40,636 bases of DNA from Zelonia costaricensis (lineage: Eukaryota; Euglenozoa; Kinetoplastea; Trypanosomatida; Trypanosomatidae): the NCBI GenBank assembly GCA_030849075.1, contig JASAOO010003319.1:1-40636 (forward strand). Direction: 5' to 3'. Below are positions 19,791 through 28,582 of the stretch, piece by piece. Within the stretch, counting starts at the first letter, position 1; every line of letters starts with the position of its first letter. The notes beneath the pieces were generated by a model. The model made no database searches and was not told the origin of the DNA. It worked only from the letters and a program-made list of their open reading frames with translations. Both the position numbers and the translations under genes were made by a program.

Positions 19791-19825
19791 AGTCGTTGGT
19801 GGCGGAGTCGTTGGTGGCGGAGTCG
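19791..19825. repeat. 15-bp tandem repeat, 2.3 copies
   Basis: The unit GTCGTTGGTGGCGGA occurs at 19791-19805 and again at 19806-19820, with a partial third copy to 19825. It lies upstream of XPD and is non-coding as far as can be seen. Confidence 0.85.
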
Positions 19826-20352
19826 TGCCGCTCTCAGTCGTCACTTTGGCTGCTCTGTCGCCTCTCTTCGACGGCGTGCACGGCGCATCCATGCGGCCTG
19901 CGCAGCGCAACTCTCCGTAGCTCCGCTTGAGACCTGCTCGCTCGCAGCTGGTTGGGAGGGAGCTGGCGGGTGCGCAGCCTCGATTGCTTTCTCGCTCGTC
20001 TATTCATTGACTCGGACCTCCGCGCAGCCCTTCTTTTTTTTGGGGGGGCGTTTCTCGCGATGTAGCGCATGTCAAGCCCGCGTACATGTCGTCTCTTCCT
20101 TTTTTTTCTTTCGCATGCGTAGTGGCGCGAGCCGCTCTGCCCACCGTAGCCTAGGGGAGGGGAGGGGGGATAAACGGAGAAGGGGGGGGGGGGTGCAGTG
20201 CATGCACGGCGGTTGCGCTTCGTGCGTACCATGAACAGCAGTGCCGGTCCTCGCACAGCCTCGCGCAAGAGAAGCGAGCGCGCGTGCCACTTGGAGGGCA
20301 CGCGGCGAGATGGAGGAGCGGCGTGGGGACGCAAATCGCGTTGGTGCGGTGC

Positions 20353-22617
20353 TCAGGCAATATAGTGGTAGACGCCTTTGTTTCGGGGATCGCGGCTGAT
20401 GTACTCGCGCCGGATCAGCTCTTCAATGCGCTGTTTGATCAGCTTCACATCTGGCGCGAACCGCGCGCTGAGCTGCTGCTGGCACTCCAGGACCAGCTCC
20501 GCATGCTCCAGGGTGCGCCGACCCTTCATGATGCGCACGAGTGCCCCGTCAATGGCCGGCTTCCTGTCCTCCTCCACCTGCTTTGCAATGTGCTCGCTTT
20601 CGCCGATGCTGACACGCGCCAGCGACGGCGGCAGCCGCATGCGCCGGGCACGACATACGAAGTCGTCATTCACCGTCAGCTCGTCGTCCATCTGCAGCAT
20701 TGACTTGCCCGACTTGCGTGTGAACACGCGGCTGCGGATGAGCGGGGGCAGGTAGCGCTGCAGCGCAGCAAATGACACGTGGCAGCGGTCTGCGATCTGC
20801 TGCGGCGTGCACACCGGGGCCGCGTTGAAGCAGAGAAGAATCAGAGCCTGGATGCCGCAGGCGAAGAAGAGCTGCGTGCCCTTTTTGAAGGACCCGAGCA
20901 GCTCGCCGCTGCTGCACTCGTGCGACCAGTTCAGCACACGACCCGATTTGCCGGCAAGGTAGTCGTCATGGAGGTGCTGCAACGCGCGTTGCAGGAAGTG
21001 CGGCACGGCGATGTCCTGCTCGTCCGACAGCCGCGGCGGCCAAATGCCTTTTTTTGCGACGAGGAGGTCGATGTCAAAGGAGGTGACCACGTTCTTGCTG
21101 GCCAGCACCTCCATGGCGCGGAAGGCGTTGGATGCCTCCCAGTCGTGCAGCATGCTTTCCAGGCACGCCGTGCTCGTGGGACCGCAGCGTTGCCGGAAGC
21201 GCTGGATGAGGGCACGCTCGTTGGCCTCGTTGAAGCGCTTGACCGGGAAGAGGATGCGGTCGGCCATGTGCTCGCGCGACGTCGCGATGAAGCGGTCCCG
21301 CTCCGTGACGTACGCCAGCGTGGCCACGATGCGATCCATCTCCGCGCTCGCCGGGCCCGCCTCCTGCTGGAAGAGGTGGTTCACATAGTGTGACAGCCAC
21401 TCACAGAACGGCACAACATGACCGTCGCCGCCGCCGGCGCTACCGCTACCGCTGTTGCTGCTGCTGCTGCTGCTGGTGACGGTGACGCCGTGGTTGTAGC
21501 ACGCCTCGAGGCCCTCGCGAACCGCCTTTGACAGCGTGAAGTCGAGCTGAAAGCAGCGTGACAGGAGCTGCGGATATACCTCCTGCAGGCGCATCATGCC
21601 CGTCGCATAAGCCACGATATCCACAGAAGCCTCCTCGCCCTTGAACCCCTCACACAGCTCGACGCCTTCGACCTCAATCTGCTTCTTGAGCAGACCCGCC
21701 AGCAACGCCACACCAGACTCGCGCCTCGAGAAGAAGCCGTAGCACGTCTGCAGCTGCGCCTCGTCGCGTGCCCGCAGCATCGCCAGCACACCCGACGGGG
21801 AGTCCACGAGCCGGCGGCGGGTCACCGGCGAGTCGACCAGAACAGCTTCGACGCACGTCATGATCCGCTCCTCGTCCTGGGTGGAGAAGTAGCGGCGGCA
21901 GATGCCCCGCTCATGCGTGAGGGCGTCTTGCACAGACCGCAGAAAGGCCGCGGCGTCGGCCACGGCGTCCCACTCCTGCAGGAAGCGCTCGTAGTCTTTC
22001 TTGCTCTTGCTGAGGTAGGGCTCGAGGAACGCCGTGACGTAGATTGACTGGGTGTCCTCGATGTTCATCGAGGAGAAGAGGCCGATTGCTGCCGCAATCT
22101 GCTTCGCGTTGCCGCTCACGACGCGACCGGCCCGCTCCTTCAGTAGCAGCTTCTGCGTGATGGAGCTCACCACATCCGCGTTCTTCTTGAACACCTGCTC
22201 GAGGAAAATGCTGAGGCCCACCTGCTGCAGCGACGGCTTCGAGTGGTACACAATGTAGTAGCGCGACAGGTACCCGAACGTTCGCATGTTCCACTTCATG
22301 AGAATCTTGTAGTGCTCCCAGACGTCGAGGATCTTCTGGAACAGCTCCTGCTCCGAGTCGCCGGAGAGGTCGCGGTAGCGCCACAAGTAGGTGGTGAGCA
22401 TTTCATTATACTCCATGTACAGAAGCTCGCCGGCGTCGTAGCCGGGGTACTCGGCCGCCTTCGACGTGTTCCGTGTCGCGGCGGTGTAGACGGTGTTGTA
22501 GTGATTCATACGTCGCTCAAACGTGCTGTACCCTTTGAAGTCGCTGTTCGTCAAGTCAGCGAGAGCCTCGAAATCGGCCTTCATTCGCCGAATCGCTTGT
22601 CGGTCCTCCTCCAGCAT
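20353..22617 (-). CDS. Cullin, scaffold of a cullin-RING ubiquitin ligase
   Basis: This 754-residue protein has cullin organisation. The helical cullin-repeat half (about 1-350) includes YTAATRNTSK near residue 45 and LYMEYNEMLTTYLWRYRDLS. It is followed by the cullin homology region (YVTERDRFIATSREHMADRILF, about 435-456), a winged-helix segment and the C-terminal neddylation domain. The modification site reads ALVRIMKGRRTLEHAEL with the acceptor Lys at about 698, and the protein ends GVYHYIA, the typical cullin terminus. Cullins hold a substrate-receptor module at the N-terminus and the RING/E2 at the C-terminus. A low-complexity insert of Ser/Asn/Gly (about 378-397) interrupts the middle. 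The N-terminus looks most like a CUL1-type cullin, but the subtype is not certain. On the minus strand a CT-rich tract and TTTAG (AG at 22628) lie about 10 nt before the ATG. Confidence 0.92.
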   Translation of the reverse strand: MLEEDRQAIRRMKADFEALADLTNSDFKGYSTFERRMNHYNTVYTAATRNTSKAAEYPGYDAGELLYMEYNEMLTTYLWRYRDLSGDSEQELFQKILDVWEHYKILMKWNMRTFGYLSRYYIVYHSKPSLQQVGLSIFLEQVFKKNADVVSSITQKLLLKERAGRVVSGNAKQIAAAIGLFSSMNIEDTQSIYVTAFLEPYLSKSKKDYERFLQEWDAVADAAAFLRSVQDALTHERGICRRYFSTQDEERIMTCVEAVLVDSPVTRRRLVDSPSGVLAMLRARDEAQLQTCYGFFSRRESGVALLAGLLKKQIEVEGVELCEGFKGEEASVDIVAYATGMMRLQEVYPQLLSRCFQLDFTLSKAVREGLEACYNHGVTVTSSSSSSNSGSGSAGGGDGHVVPFCEWLSHYVNHLFQQEAGPASAEMDRIVATLAYVTERDRFIATSREHMADRILFPVKRFNEANERALIQRFRQRCGPTSTACLESMLHDWEASNAFRAMEVLASKNVVTSFDIDLLVAKKGIWPPRLSDEQDIAVPHFLQRALQHLHDDYLAGKSGRVLNWSHECSSGELLGSFKKGTQLFFACGIQALILLCFNAAPVCTPQQIADRCHVSFAALQRYLPPLIRSRVFTRKSGKSMLQMDDELTVNDDFVCRARRMRLPPSLARVSIGESEHIAKQVEEDRKPAIDGALVRIMKGRRTLEHAELVLECQQQLSARFAPDVKLIKQRIEELIRREYISRDPRNKGVYHYIA
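21451..21475 (-). repeat. CAG/AGC-type trinucleotide run encoding poly-Ser in the cullin
   Basis: The plus strand reads (CTG)n with one interruption. On the coding strand this gives consecutive serines within the insert of the cullin. Such runs can vary in length between strains. Confidence 0.8.
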
Positions 22618-23233
22618 GGCTGGATGCTAAACAGGGAAGGGGAGGGGCAAGGAGGTGAACGAAGCCGATGGAGGTGAGAAAGTAATGTGAGCAGGTGTAC
22701 GGTGGAGAAGGGGGGGGGGCGAACGTCGACGCGGGCGCAGGCGCAGACTGCCCTCGTGGGAAGGCAACTAAAAGATGCCAGCGAGGCAGCGGGGCTCTTG
22801 GTCTGGTATGAGTGGGGTGGGCGACCCCGAGAGGCGAGCGCGTGAGCCGTCTCGCACGATGGGGGCGAACTTCCTAGCGATCAACAGCCACGGAGTAGCG
22901 AAGGATAGCGGATAGGGTGGAGAAGAGAGCAGCGCTGGTCACTGAGGGGGCACAGAGAGAGTGCTGGCGAAGCGGGCAGGCAAGGAAGCCGACGCAACCG
23001 AAGCAGGACGCAGTGGAGAAGATACGGCGCCGCGCCATAACTTCGCGTCTTCGCGAGCGGCGCGGAGGCTGAGCAACAACAGCGCAGTCCTTGGAGCACA
23101 GCTTCGTGCACTCCATGGCGCACAGCCTGCCGGGAAGCAACTGTTTGCTTGCCAGACTGCACGAGGCACTTGCTTTTCGACGACTCACAGCAGGGGCAGT
23201 TGGTATGGATTAAAGACAGGGGTAGAAGCTGTC
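22618..23233. other. Intergenic, UTR-like
   Basis: This is the spacer between the 239-residue hypothetical gene and the cullin. It has a G run at 22710-22719 (a C run on the coding strand) and a CT-rich tract before the cullin ATG. No gene was seen. Confidence 0.6.
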
Positions 23234-23953
23234 TCAGCGCGGTGGCCGTTGCCTCGACGTGTTCACAGACTCGTGGTAAGCGCTGATCTCATCGCACACG
23301 GCACCGCACCTCACAGCCCCTTCGTCAAAGGCAGCAGCGAGTGCACCCCCCTCGACGCCAGCGAGAAGAGCCTCCAGGTCGTCGAGCTGTCGAGCAGCGA
23401 GAAGGCACCGCTGCGCTGCATCGGTGCCAGGCTCTGTCGCCGACAGTGCTGCCCAGCTGCAGTGTTCCAGCTGCGCGAGGCGCGCACCAATCAGTCGCAG
23501 CGGGGCCTGCAGCGGGGCCAAGGTCTGCACCGCCGTCACCGCGGCTCGAGCGGCAGCGGAGCACGGCAGCGCCTCGCCGGGGGTGGCGTCAACGTGGCGG
23601 CCACCGGAAGGAACGGACCCGCACAGGAGCTTGTCTAGTGACGTTTCCAGCGCGGCCAGCTGAGTTGGGAGGGCAGTGGTGAGGCGGCATGTGCCGCTTT
23701 CGGTGGCGACGGCAGAAGTTGGCGGCTGAAACTCGCACAGCAGCCGGCTAGCATGGCAAACGGAGCTCGCAGCCTGCACAAGAGCGTCCCACTCGCCGCT
23801 TACCGCCGCAAGTGAGCTGACGGTCCCACGTGCACGTCGAGTCTCGCTGAAGTAGTTCCCGTGCTCCTCTGCTGCTGGCGCCAAACGATGCGCCGGTGAC
23901 AGTGGCCTCAAACTGGACGGAAAGGTGCCATTTTCACTGTCGTATCGCTCCAT
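23234..23953 (-). CDS. Hypothetical helical protein
   Basis: This is a 239-residue protein of unknown function. The first 35 or so residues are polar (MERYDSENGTFPSS). The rest is Ala/Leu-rich with amphipathic helix patterns, such as QLAALETSLDKLLCG, LRLIGARLAQLEH and RCLLAARQLDDLEALLAGVE. There are nine or more cysteines, no membrane segment and no recognised motif. Codon choice and the lack of low-complexity runs support coding. The frame extends upstream to 24163, but a pyrimidine tract and AG at 23987 sit inside that extension, so the ATG at 23953 is preferred. The helical pattern suggests a subunit of an assembly, which cannot be named. Confidence 0.7.
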   Translation of the reverse strand: MERYDSENGTFPSSLRPLSPAHRLAPAAEEHGNYFSETRRARGTVSSLAAVSGEWDALVQAASSVCHASRLLCEFQPPTSAVATESGTCRLTTALPTQLAALETSLDKLLCGSVPSGGRHVDATPGEALPCSAAARAAVTAVQTLAPLQAPLRLIGARLAQLEHCSWAALSATEPGTDAAQRCLLAARQLDDLEALLAGVEGGALAAAFDEGAVRCGAVCDEISAYHESVNTSRQRPPR

Positions 23954-24343
23954 CGCGCACGTGCTGGTTGCCGAGCACACGCGCACTTCGGAGAGAAAAA
24001 TAGAGACACGTAGGGAACACCCATCACGGCATTTGCCCGGTGAATAAGTAGCATCAGAAAGAGGGAGAGTGAGCGAATCCAGAGAGTGTGAGGAAGATGA
24101 GGTGCACACCGGTGCGACCACAAACGGCGCACCGACAGGCTTCATTGAAGCTCCCGCCGTCACAGAGAGACGTGACAGCAGAGACTAAGTACACCACTCC
24201 CCACCGCTCCGCCTTTTCCTTTTTCGCGCAACATAGCCCGCAATGCAGTAGGGAGAACCCGCCACACATGTTGTTGTTGTTTTCTTTTCTGGGCTTCTTC
24301 CCTTGTGTACATCGTGGAGGGTGGAAGGGCGGCGCACCGTTGC
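23954..24343. other. Intergenic, UTR-like
   Basis: This holds the acceptor above and the 3' UTR of the small coiled-coil gene. No further gene was seen. Confidence 0.6.
23986..24010 (-). promoter_or_regulatory. Putative trans-splice acceptor for the hypothetical gene
   Basis: On the minus strand the tract GTCTCTATTTTTCTCTCC is followed by GAAG with AG at 23987-23986, about 33 nt before the ATG at 23953. Confidence 0.5.
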
Positions 24344-24835
24344 CTACGGCGCGCATTGCTCCACGTCAGCTAGCAGCACGACAAACTCTTTCTCCATGTC
24401 AGCGGTCCGCTCGCAGAGCGACTCGAACTCTTTCTTTTTGCCCCTGATTTGGGCGTCGAACTCGGCGCCGCCCGAGTCGAGCTGATCCTGCAGCTTTTTC
24501 TTCGTGTCTCGCAGAGCGTTGAGTGAGAGGTCTTGCGCCGCGATGCTTTGCACCGCCTTGCGCTCACCCACCTTGTACGCGCGCGTGCAGTCCGTCAGCA
24601 CGTCGACCTTTTCGCAGCGCTTCTCCTCCAGGTCCGCCTCGCGGGCCTCAAGCTGAGCCTTCAGCACCAGCTGGCGCTCTTTTTGCGCAGCAAGGGCTTG
24701 CATCCGGTCCAAATACACCCGCTTGAGAGCCTTGAGCTTCTCCTCATAGACGGCGATGTCGTCGCCCAGCTGCTGATCCTCGTAGTAGACGTCGTTGGAG
24801 GCGCCTGTGGGCGCTTTTTTTGCCTTTGGAGGCAT
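24344..24835 (-). CDS. Small coiled-coil protein, possibly axonemal (CCDC153/DRC12-like)
   Basis: This 163-residue protein starts MPPKAKKAPTG, a basic start common in small axonemal proteins. From about residue 25 to 157 it is one charged coiled coil with regular Leu/Ala heptads (KLKALKRVYLDRMQALAAQ, LRDTKKKLQDQLD). Length and architecture resemble CCDC153/DRC12, a small dynein regulatory complex subunit of motile cilia, but coiled coils are easily mistaken for one another, so this is only a suggestion. There is no membrane segment or catalytic motif. On the minus strand CCCCTTCTCTCTGCTGTGCAG, with AG at 24886-24885, is a good trans-splice acceptor about 50 nt before the ATG. Confidence 0.8.
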   Translation of the reverse strand: MPPKAKKAPTGASNDVYYEDQQLGDDIAVYEEKLKALKRVYLDRMQALAAQKERQLVLKAQLEAREADLEEKRCEKVDVLTDCTRAYKVGERKAVQSIAAQDLSLNALRDTKKKLQDQLDSGGAEFDAQIRGKKKEFESLCERTADMEKEFVVLLADVEQCAP

Positions 24836-25569
24836 GGCGCGCGGAAAGGCGAGGCGATCCCGAGCGCTGAACTACGACCAGCGACTGCACAGCAGAGAGA
24901 AGGGGAGCCGCGGCAAAGTGTCGGACCGGTATCTGTAACATGTAAGAGTAGGCGTGGCAATGCGTCGTGTGAGTTCGGCATTTTTTTTGTCGGTGTCCAA
25001 CGGCGATCGCAACAGAGGTGCACCGTAAGGTTGGCCGCACGGGAGCGAGTAGCCAGAAGGCAAAGGGTAATTCAGTGGATGAGGCGAAAGAATGAAGTGG
25101 GGTTGAAATGCGAGGTGTCCAGCAAATCTCGCCACACGAGCTGCGGCGAGCACTACGTGCGCTTGCTGCACGGCGTCGCACACGCAGCTGACGGCTGCCA
25201 CTCAATCCTGTGACCCGAGGAGTACAGACAGCGAGAGCGACAGAGCGGGCAAAAGAAGGAAGAAAGAGACACGCACAATCCCTTTTCTTTCACCCCACTT
25301 TTTTTTACCGCCGTTTCTTTTTTTCGCTTGTCGCCTTCCCGGTTTTTTGTTGGAAAAGATGCAGTGCGCCGTAACTCTACTGGCTGTCGTCTGTTGCATC
25401 TCATCTGCATGTTTGGTCAGCTAGCCAGAAGGAAAAGGCCGCCGGTTGTACTTTGTTTTATGAAGGAAGATGACACATGAAGAAAAGACAACACCAGCGC
25501 AAAACAAAAAAAGGGACAACATGTACACGCCAACACCCCCGCTGCAGCTGTATTTACACCACTTTCCGC
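24836..25569. other. Intergenic, UTR-like
   Basis: This is the spacer between the MAPKK stop and the coiled-coil gene. It is more AT-rich than spacers further left, with T runs at 24981-24988 and 25299-25306. No gene was seen. Confidence 0.6.
24885..24906 (-). promoter_or_regulatory. Putative trans-splice acceptor for the small coiled-coil gene
   Basis: A compact pyrimidine tract ending in TGTGCAG (AG at 24886-24885), about 50 nt upstream of the ATG on the minus strand. It is one of the clearest acceptor candidates in the window. Confidence 0.6.
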
Positions 25570-26622
25570 TCACTTCTTCGGAGACATCCACTTTCCCGCT
25601 TCGAGAGGGTTCACGTTATTCGCCTTCTGAATAAACGGATGGTTCAGCATTTCCGTTGCGCTAGGTCGTGTCGACGCGGGGCGCAGACAAAGCTCGATGA
25701 AGTCTTTGAACTCATCGCTGAACTTTGTCTCCCGCTCATCCCACTTGATCTTCGCCGTACCCGATGCAATTGCCTGACACAGCTCAAACATTTTAGGTTT
25801 CAGAGAAGCAAACGGGTATTCTCTGAACGCGCATTCCGCAACGGTCAGGCCGGCACTCCAAATATCGCTATTGAAGGAGTACGGCTTTGACTGAATTCTC
25901 TCCGGGCTCATGTACGGCATGGACCCCTGCGCTGATAGCGTTTGCAGGTCGCCGCCGGAGAACGTCTTTGCCACGCCAAAGTCAGAAATCTTGATTTCGC
26001 CTTTCGTATTTGCCAGCACGTTCGCCGGCTTGATGTCGCGGTGAATCATTTTGAGGTGGTGCAGGAACGCGAGGCCCTTGAACAACTCTCTCGATATGTA
26101 CGCCAGCATCTCCTCGCTAAACCCCTCCGGGTGCCGATCGATAAGACTATGCATCGTGCCGCAGTCCATGTACTCCAGCACAATGTAGAGTCGTCCGTCG
26201 CGAAAAAACGCCTCGTACGAGGACACTACGTTGTGGTGCTTCACTGCAGCCACTTGGCGTAGCTCGGCCTCCAGGGCTGAGCGCATGTCATCCGAGTCCC
26301 CATCAAATGTAATGTACTTCATGGCGTACTTTTCGCCGGTAAGCTTGTGCTGCGCTACGCGCACCTTGCCTTGCGACCCCTTGCCGAGTTCGGCGCCAAT
26401 GCGAAGATCCTCAAACTTGATCTTGTTCATGACAGCGTCTGATCGCGGTTCGTCCGCGCCAGGTGACGACCCAGGACCCTGCGCAATGCCCGTCTGCTTC
26501 ACCCGCATCTCCACACCGCCCTCCCCCTTGACAACTAGGGTCATAGTGTCCGTGATGGACACCGCCTTGTCCTGCGGCACCACATGCAGCTGCTCAAGGG
26601 CTAAAGGCCGCTTGGGAGGCAT
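25570..26622 (-). CDS. Mitogen-activated protein kinase kinase-like (STE7) protein kinase
   Basis: This is a 350-residue kinase. A short N-terminal region (1-68) precedes the catalytic domain (about 71-335). It has a glycine loop GKGSQGKV (80-87), ATP-anchoring Lys in YAMKYI (K102), catalytic HRDIKPAN (194-201), the SDFG metal motif (213-216) and MPYMSPERI (235-243), which in MAPKKs replaces the usual APE. The activation loop ([15 protein letters not shown]) holds several Ser/Thr that could be phosphorylated. All key residues are present, so it should be active; its target would be a MAP kinase, as for the Leishmania MKK/PK4 group. I cannot say which member it is. The frame begins at 26679, but the acceptor at 26653 lies inside it, giving the ATG at 26622. 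Confidence 0.9.
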   Translation of the reverse strand: MPPKRPLALEQLHVVPQDKAVSITDTMTLVVKGEGGVEMRVKQTGIAQGPGSSPGADEPRSDAVMNKIKFEDLRIGAELGKGSQGKVRVAQHKLTGEKYAMKYITFDGDSDDMRSALEAELRQVAAVKHHNVVSSYEAFFRDGRLYIVLEYMDCGTMHSLIDRHPEGFSEEMLAYISRELFKGLAFLHHLKMIHRDIKPANVLANTKGEIKISDFGVAKTFSGGDLQTLSAQGSMPYMSPERIQSKPYSFNSDIWSAGLTVAECAFREYPFASLKPKMFELCQAIASGTAKIKWDERETKFSDEFKDFIELCLRPASTRPSATEMLNHPFIQKANNVNPLEAGKWMSPKK

Positions 26623-27805
26623 CTTTCTTTTCCTTCCTTCTTCGTCTCGCCCCTGCGCGTGCAAAACAACAGCACACACACAAGCACGCTCTCACTCGTA
26701 CACCACCTCGCGGCGACAGAAGCCAGAAAAAGCAACTCGCAAAAAAAAAAAAAAAACCAAGTAGCACTGATGTGCAGTGGTTTGTTTCGTGTTTTGACGG
26801 CGCAGAGCAGATGTGCAGCAGGACGCTCCGCAGCGGAAAAGACGCGGTAAAACACAATGGAATGCGCGACGTCATATCAATGGTGAGGGCAAGCACACGA
26901 CCGTTTTTTATTTGTGTTGAAGTCGGCCGGAGAAAACGGTAAGTGGGTAATTAGGCGTTTGAGGCAAGGTACAAGAGACGGAGGGGAGGCAAAATTTGTG
27001 TGCTGCACTCAGCTCTTTGACGTGAGTGAGTGAGAGGTGTCGCGTTCGCAGCGCTTTTTTTTTCTTTTTTGGCGCTCTGCGGAGTCTGTCTTCATCGAAA
27101 CCGCAATCTAGTGCAAAAGCTGCCGCTCAAGAGCGCCGGGGCACCCGCACCGTCACAAAGCGCTACACAGGAGCCGGTCAGAGAACCGTGCCCAGTTTGA
27201 GTTTTTAGAAGTTTTTGTACGGGAGCGATGCCCTCATCGGCGGCGACCAAACGGTGGGCTCTGATGAACTTTCTTTACATTTGATTGCTCTCATTTTGAC
27301 TCGTCAGACTGAAACAAAACTAGCCAGAGTAAGGGGGACGAGAGAGGTGAACTGTACATTGATTCTGTCGTTCCCGGGGTTTGGGGTTAACCACCTCAGC
27401 AGTCGCGGCGAAAACGTCCGCCGGCGCAGACAGCAAAGCTCTGTGAGCAGGTAATGCGAAAAGAAAGTCGCCGAGAGTGCACCAGTGGAGGCTTCTTGTA
27501 TCGACGACGAAAACAGCAGGTCACTTTGCCAGAAAACTGAAAACTGCGACAACCTCTCCAGCGGCACGGCCCGAAGTTCGCGTCGAGCTCAGTGGGAAAG
27601 CTAGCCAACAGCGATTCATGGGGGACTAGTACCAAAAGAGAAAAAAGGCGCAGTGAAGGCCGTTGACGCTGACGCAGCCTGCACAGCCATTTTTTTTTTC
27701 CGTAGGGTGTTGGGGGACCGCCGCGCGATCGGCGATGAGCGTCAAGAAGTTGCAGATCACATACTGGGGTCACTAGAGCCAAGGACTCGAGAGAAAGAGA
27801 GAGTG
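26623..27805. other. Intergenic, UTR-like
   Basis: This is the spacer between the charged coiled-coil gene and the MAPKK. T runs lie at 27055-27063 and 27690-27699. A 128-codon minus-strand frame at 27396-27782 has no domain and unlikely composition. No gene was seen. Confidence 0.6.
26653..26756 (-). promoter_or_regulatory. Putative trans-splice acceptor for the MAPKK gene with T16 tract
   Basis: A 16-base A run at 26741-26756 is a T16 tract on the coding strand. The next CAG without a closer competitor is at 26655-26653, about 30 nt before the ATG at 26622. A tract-to-AG distance of about 85 nt is long but tolerated in trypanosomatids. Confidence 0.4.
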
Positions 27806-28582
27806 CTACTCCTGCGCCTTTTTCTGCTCCCGCTCGGCGCGCGCTTTCGCACGACGCTCCTCGTCGCGCCGCTTGCGTTCGAGGCGTTTTTCGAGCTCCG
27901 CCCGCTCGCGTTCAGCCTCCGCTGCGGCCTTCTCGTCAGCAATCCGCTGCGCCTCCAGCTCACGCTCCCTCTGCAGCTGTTGCTCGTACTCAGTTTGCTT
28001 GCGACGTTCCTCCGCGGCAATATTCTCTAGGCGTTCGCGCTCTGCCCCCTCCATCAGCCGCGTTGCCGAGTGCCACACCGACACCAAGACGCCCACCTGC
28101 TCGTCCTCTGCGAAAACCATAGTCTCGCGCAATAGTCGTTCCTCGCCCTCGAGCTGGACACGCTGCTGCTCGAACAAAAAACGCTGGTAGTCACAGAAAT
28201 CTGTAAAGAGAAAATGCCGCGCCTGCGTCAAGGCACTCTTACGTGCCGCTTCAATAGACATGAGCTTTTGCACAACCTGCTCGCTGTGATGCGCGGCGGC
28301 GGCTTTCGTCTGCTCGGCAGCACGTAATTGCTGCTCTGCGAGCGCTTCGTGGTGTGGCAAAAACGTAGCTTGTTCGGCTTTGCGAGCGCAGAAAACGTCC
28401 CATGTCTCGCCAGGACGCTTCACGCGCACATCGCCCTCGACATGCCCACGCCTCGCCGCAAAGCTCTTCCAATCCTCGACGAGCAGCGCTTGGTGGTCTT
28501 CGGCGGCTTCCCTGGCCTCCAAGTCGGCACGCGTCATGGATGCTGCGCCGCGCGCGGGAGCATCACTGCTGCGCACCTCCAT
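27806..28582 (-). CDS. Hypothetical charged coiled-coil protein
   Basis: This is a 258-residue protein, the first gene of the minus-strand array. Residues about 17-170 are helical with aromatic positions (RPGETWDVFCARKAEQATF, FLFTDFCDYQRFLFEQQR), suggesting a specific fold. Residues about 175-258 are a long, highly charged single helix or coiled coil rich in Glu/Arg/Ala (ERERLENIAAEERRKQ onward). Such Glu/Arg-rich tails are frequent in cytoskeletal and flagellar proteins of trypanosomatids. No family was recognised and no membrane segment is present. The second Met (M16, at 28537) is an alternative start. Confidence 0.75.
   Translation of the reverse strand: MEVRSSDAPARGAASMTRADLEAREAAEDHQALLVEDWKSFAARRGHVEGDVRVKRPGETWDVFCARKAEQATFLPHHEALAEQQLRAAEQTKAAAAHHSEQVVQKLMSIEAARKSALTQARHFLFTDFCDYQRFLFEQQRVQLEGEERLLRETMVFAEDEQVGVLVSVWHSATRLMEGAERERLENIAAEERRKQTEYEQQLQRERELEAQRIADEKAAAEAERERAELEKRLERKRRDEERRAKARAEREQKKAQE

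Larger units (their letters stand above)
19448..20352. other. Intergenic, UTR-like, with short tandem repeats
   Basis: This is the spacer between the cullin stop and the XPD start. It contains imperfect 10-11 bp repeats (CAGAGTGGCT/A type) at about 19635-19675 and the 15-bp repeat listed separately. G runs lie at 20040-20047 and 20180-20192. No gene was seen. Confidence 0.6.

Noticed and set aside
27396..27782. 128-codon minus-strand frame before the charged coiled-coil gene's stop
   Set aside because: It is Arg/Cys/Ser-rich with no motif, and lies in the expected 3' UTR.
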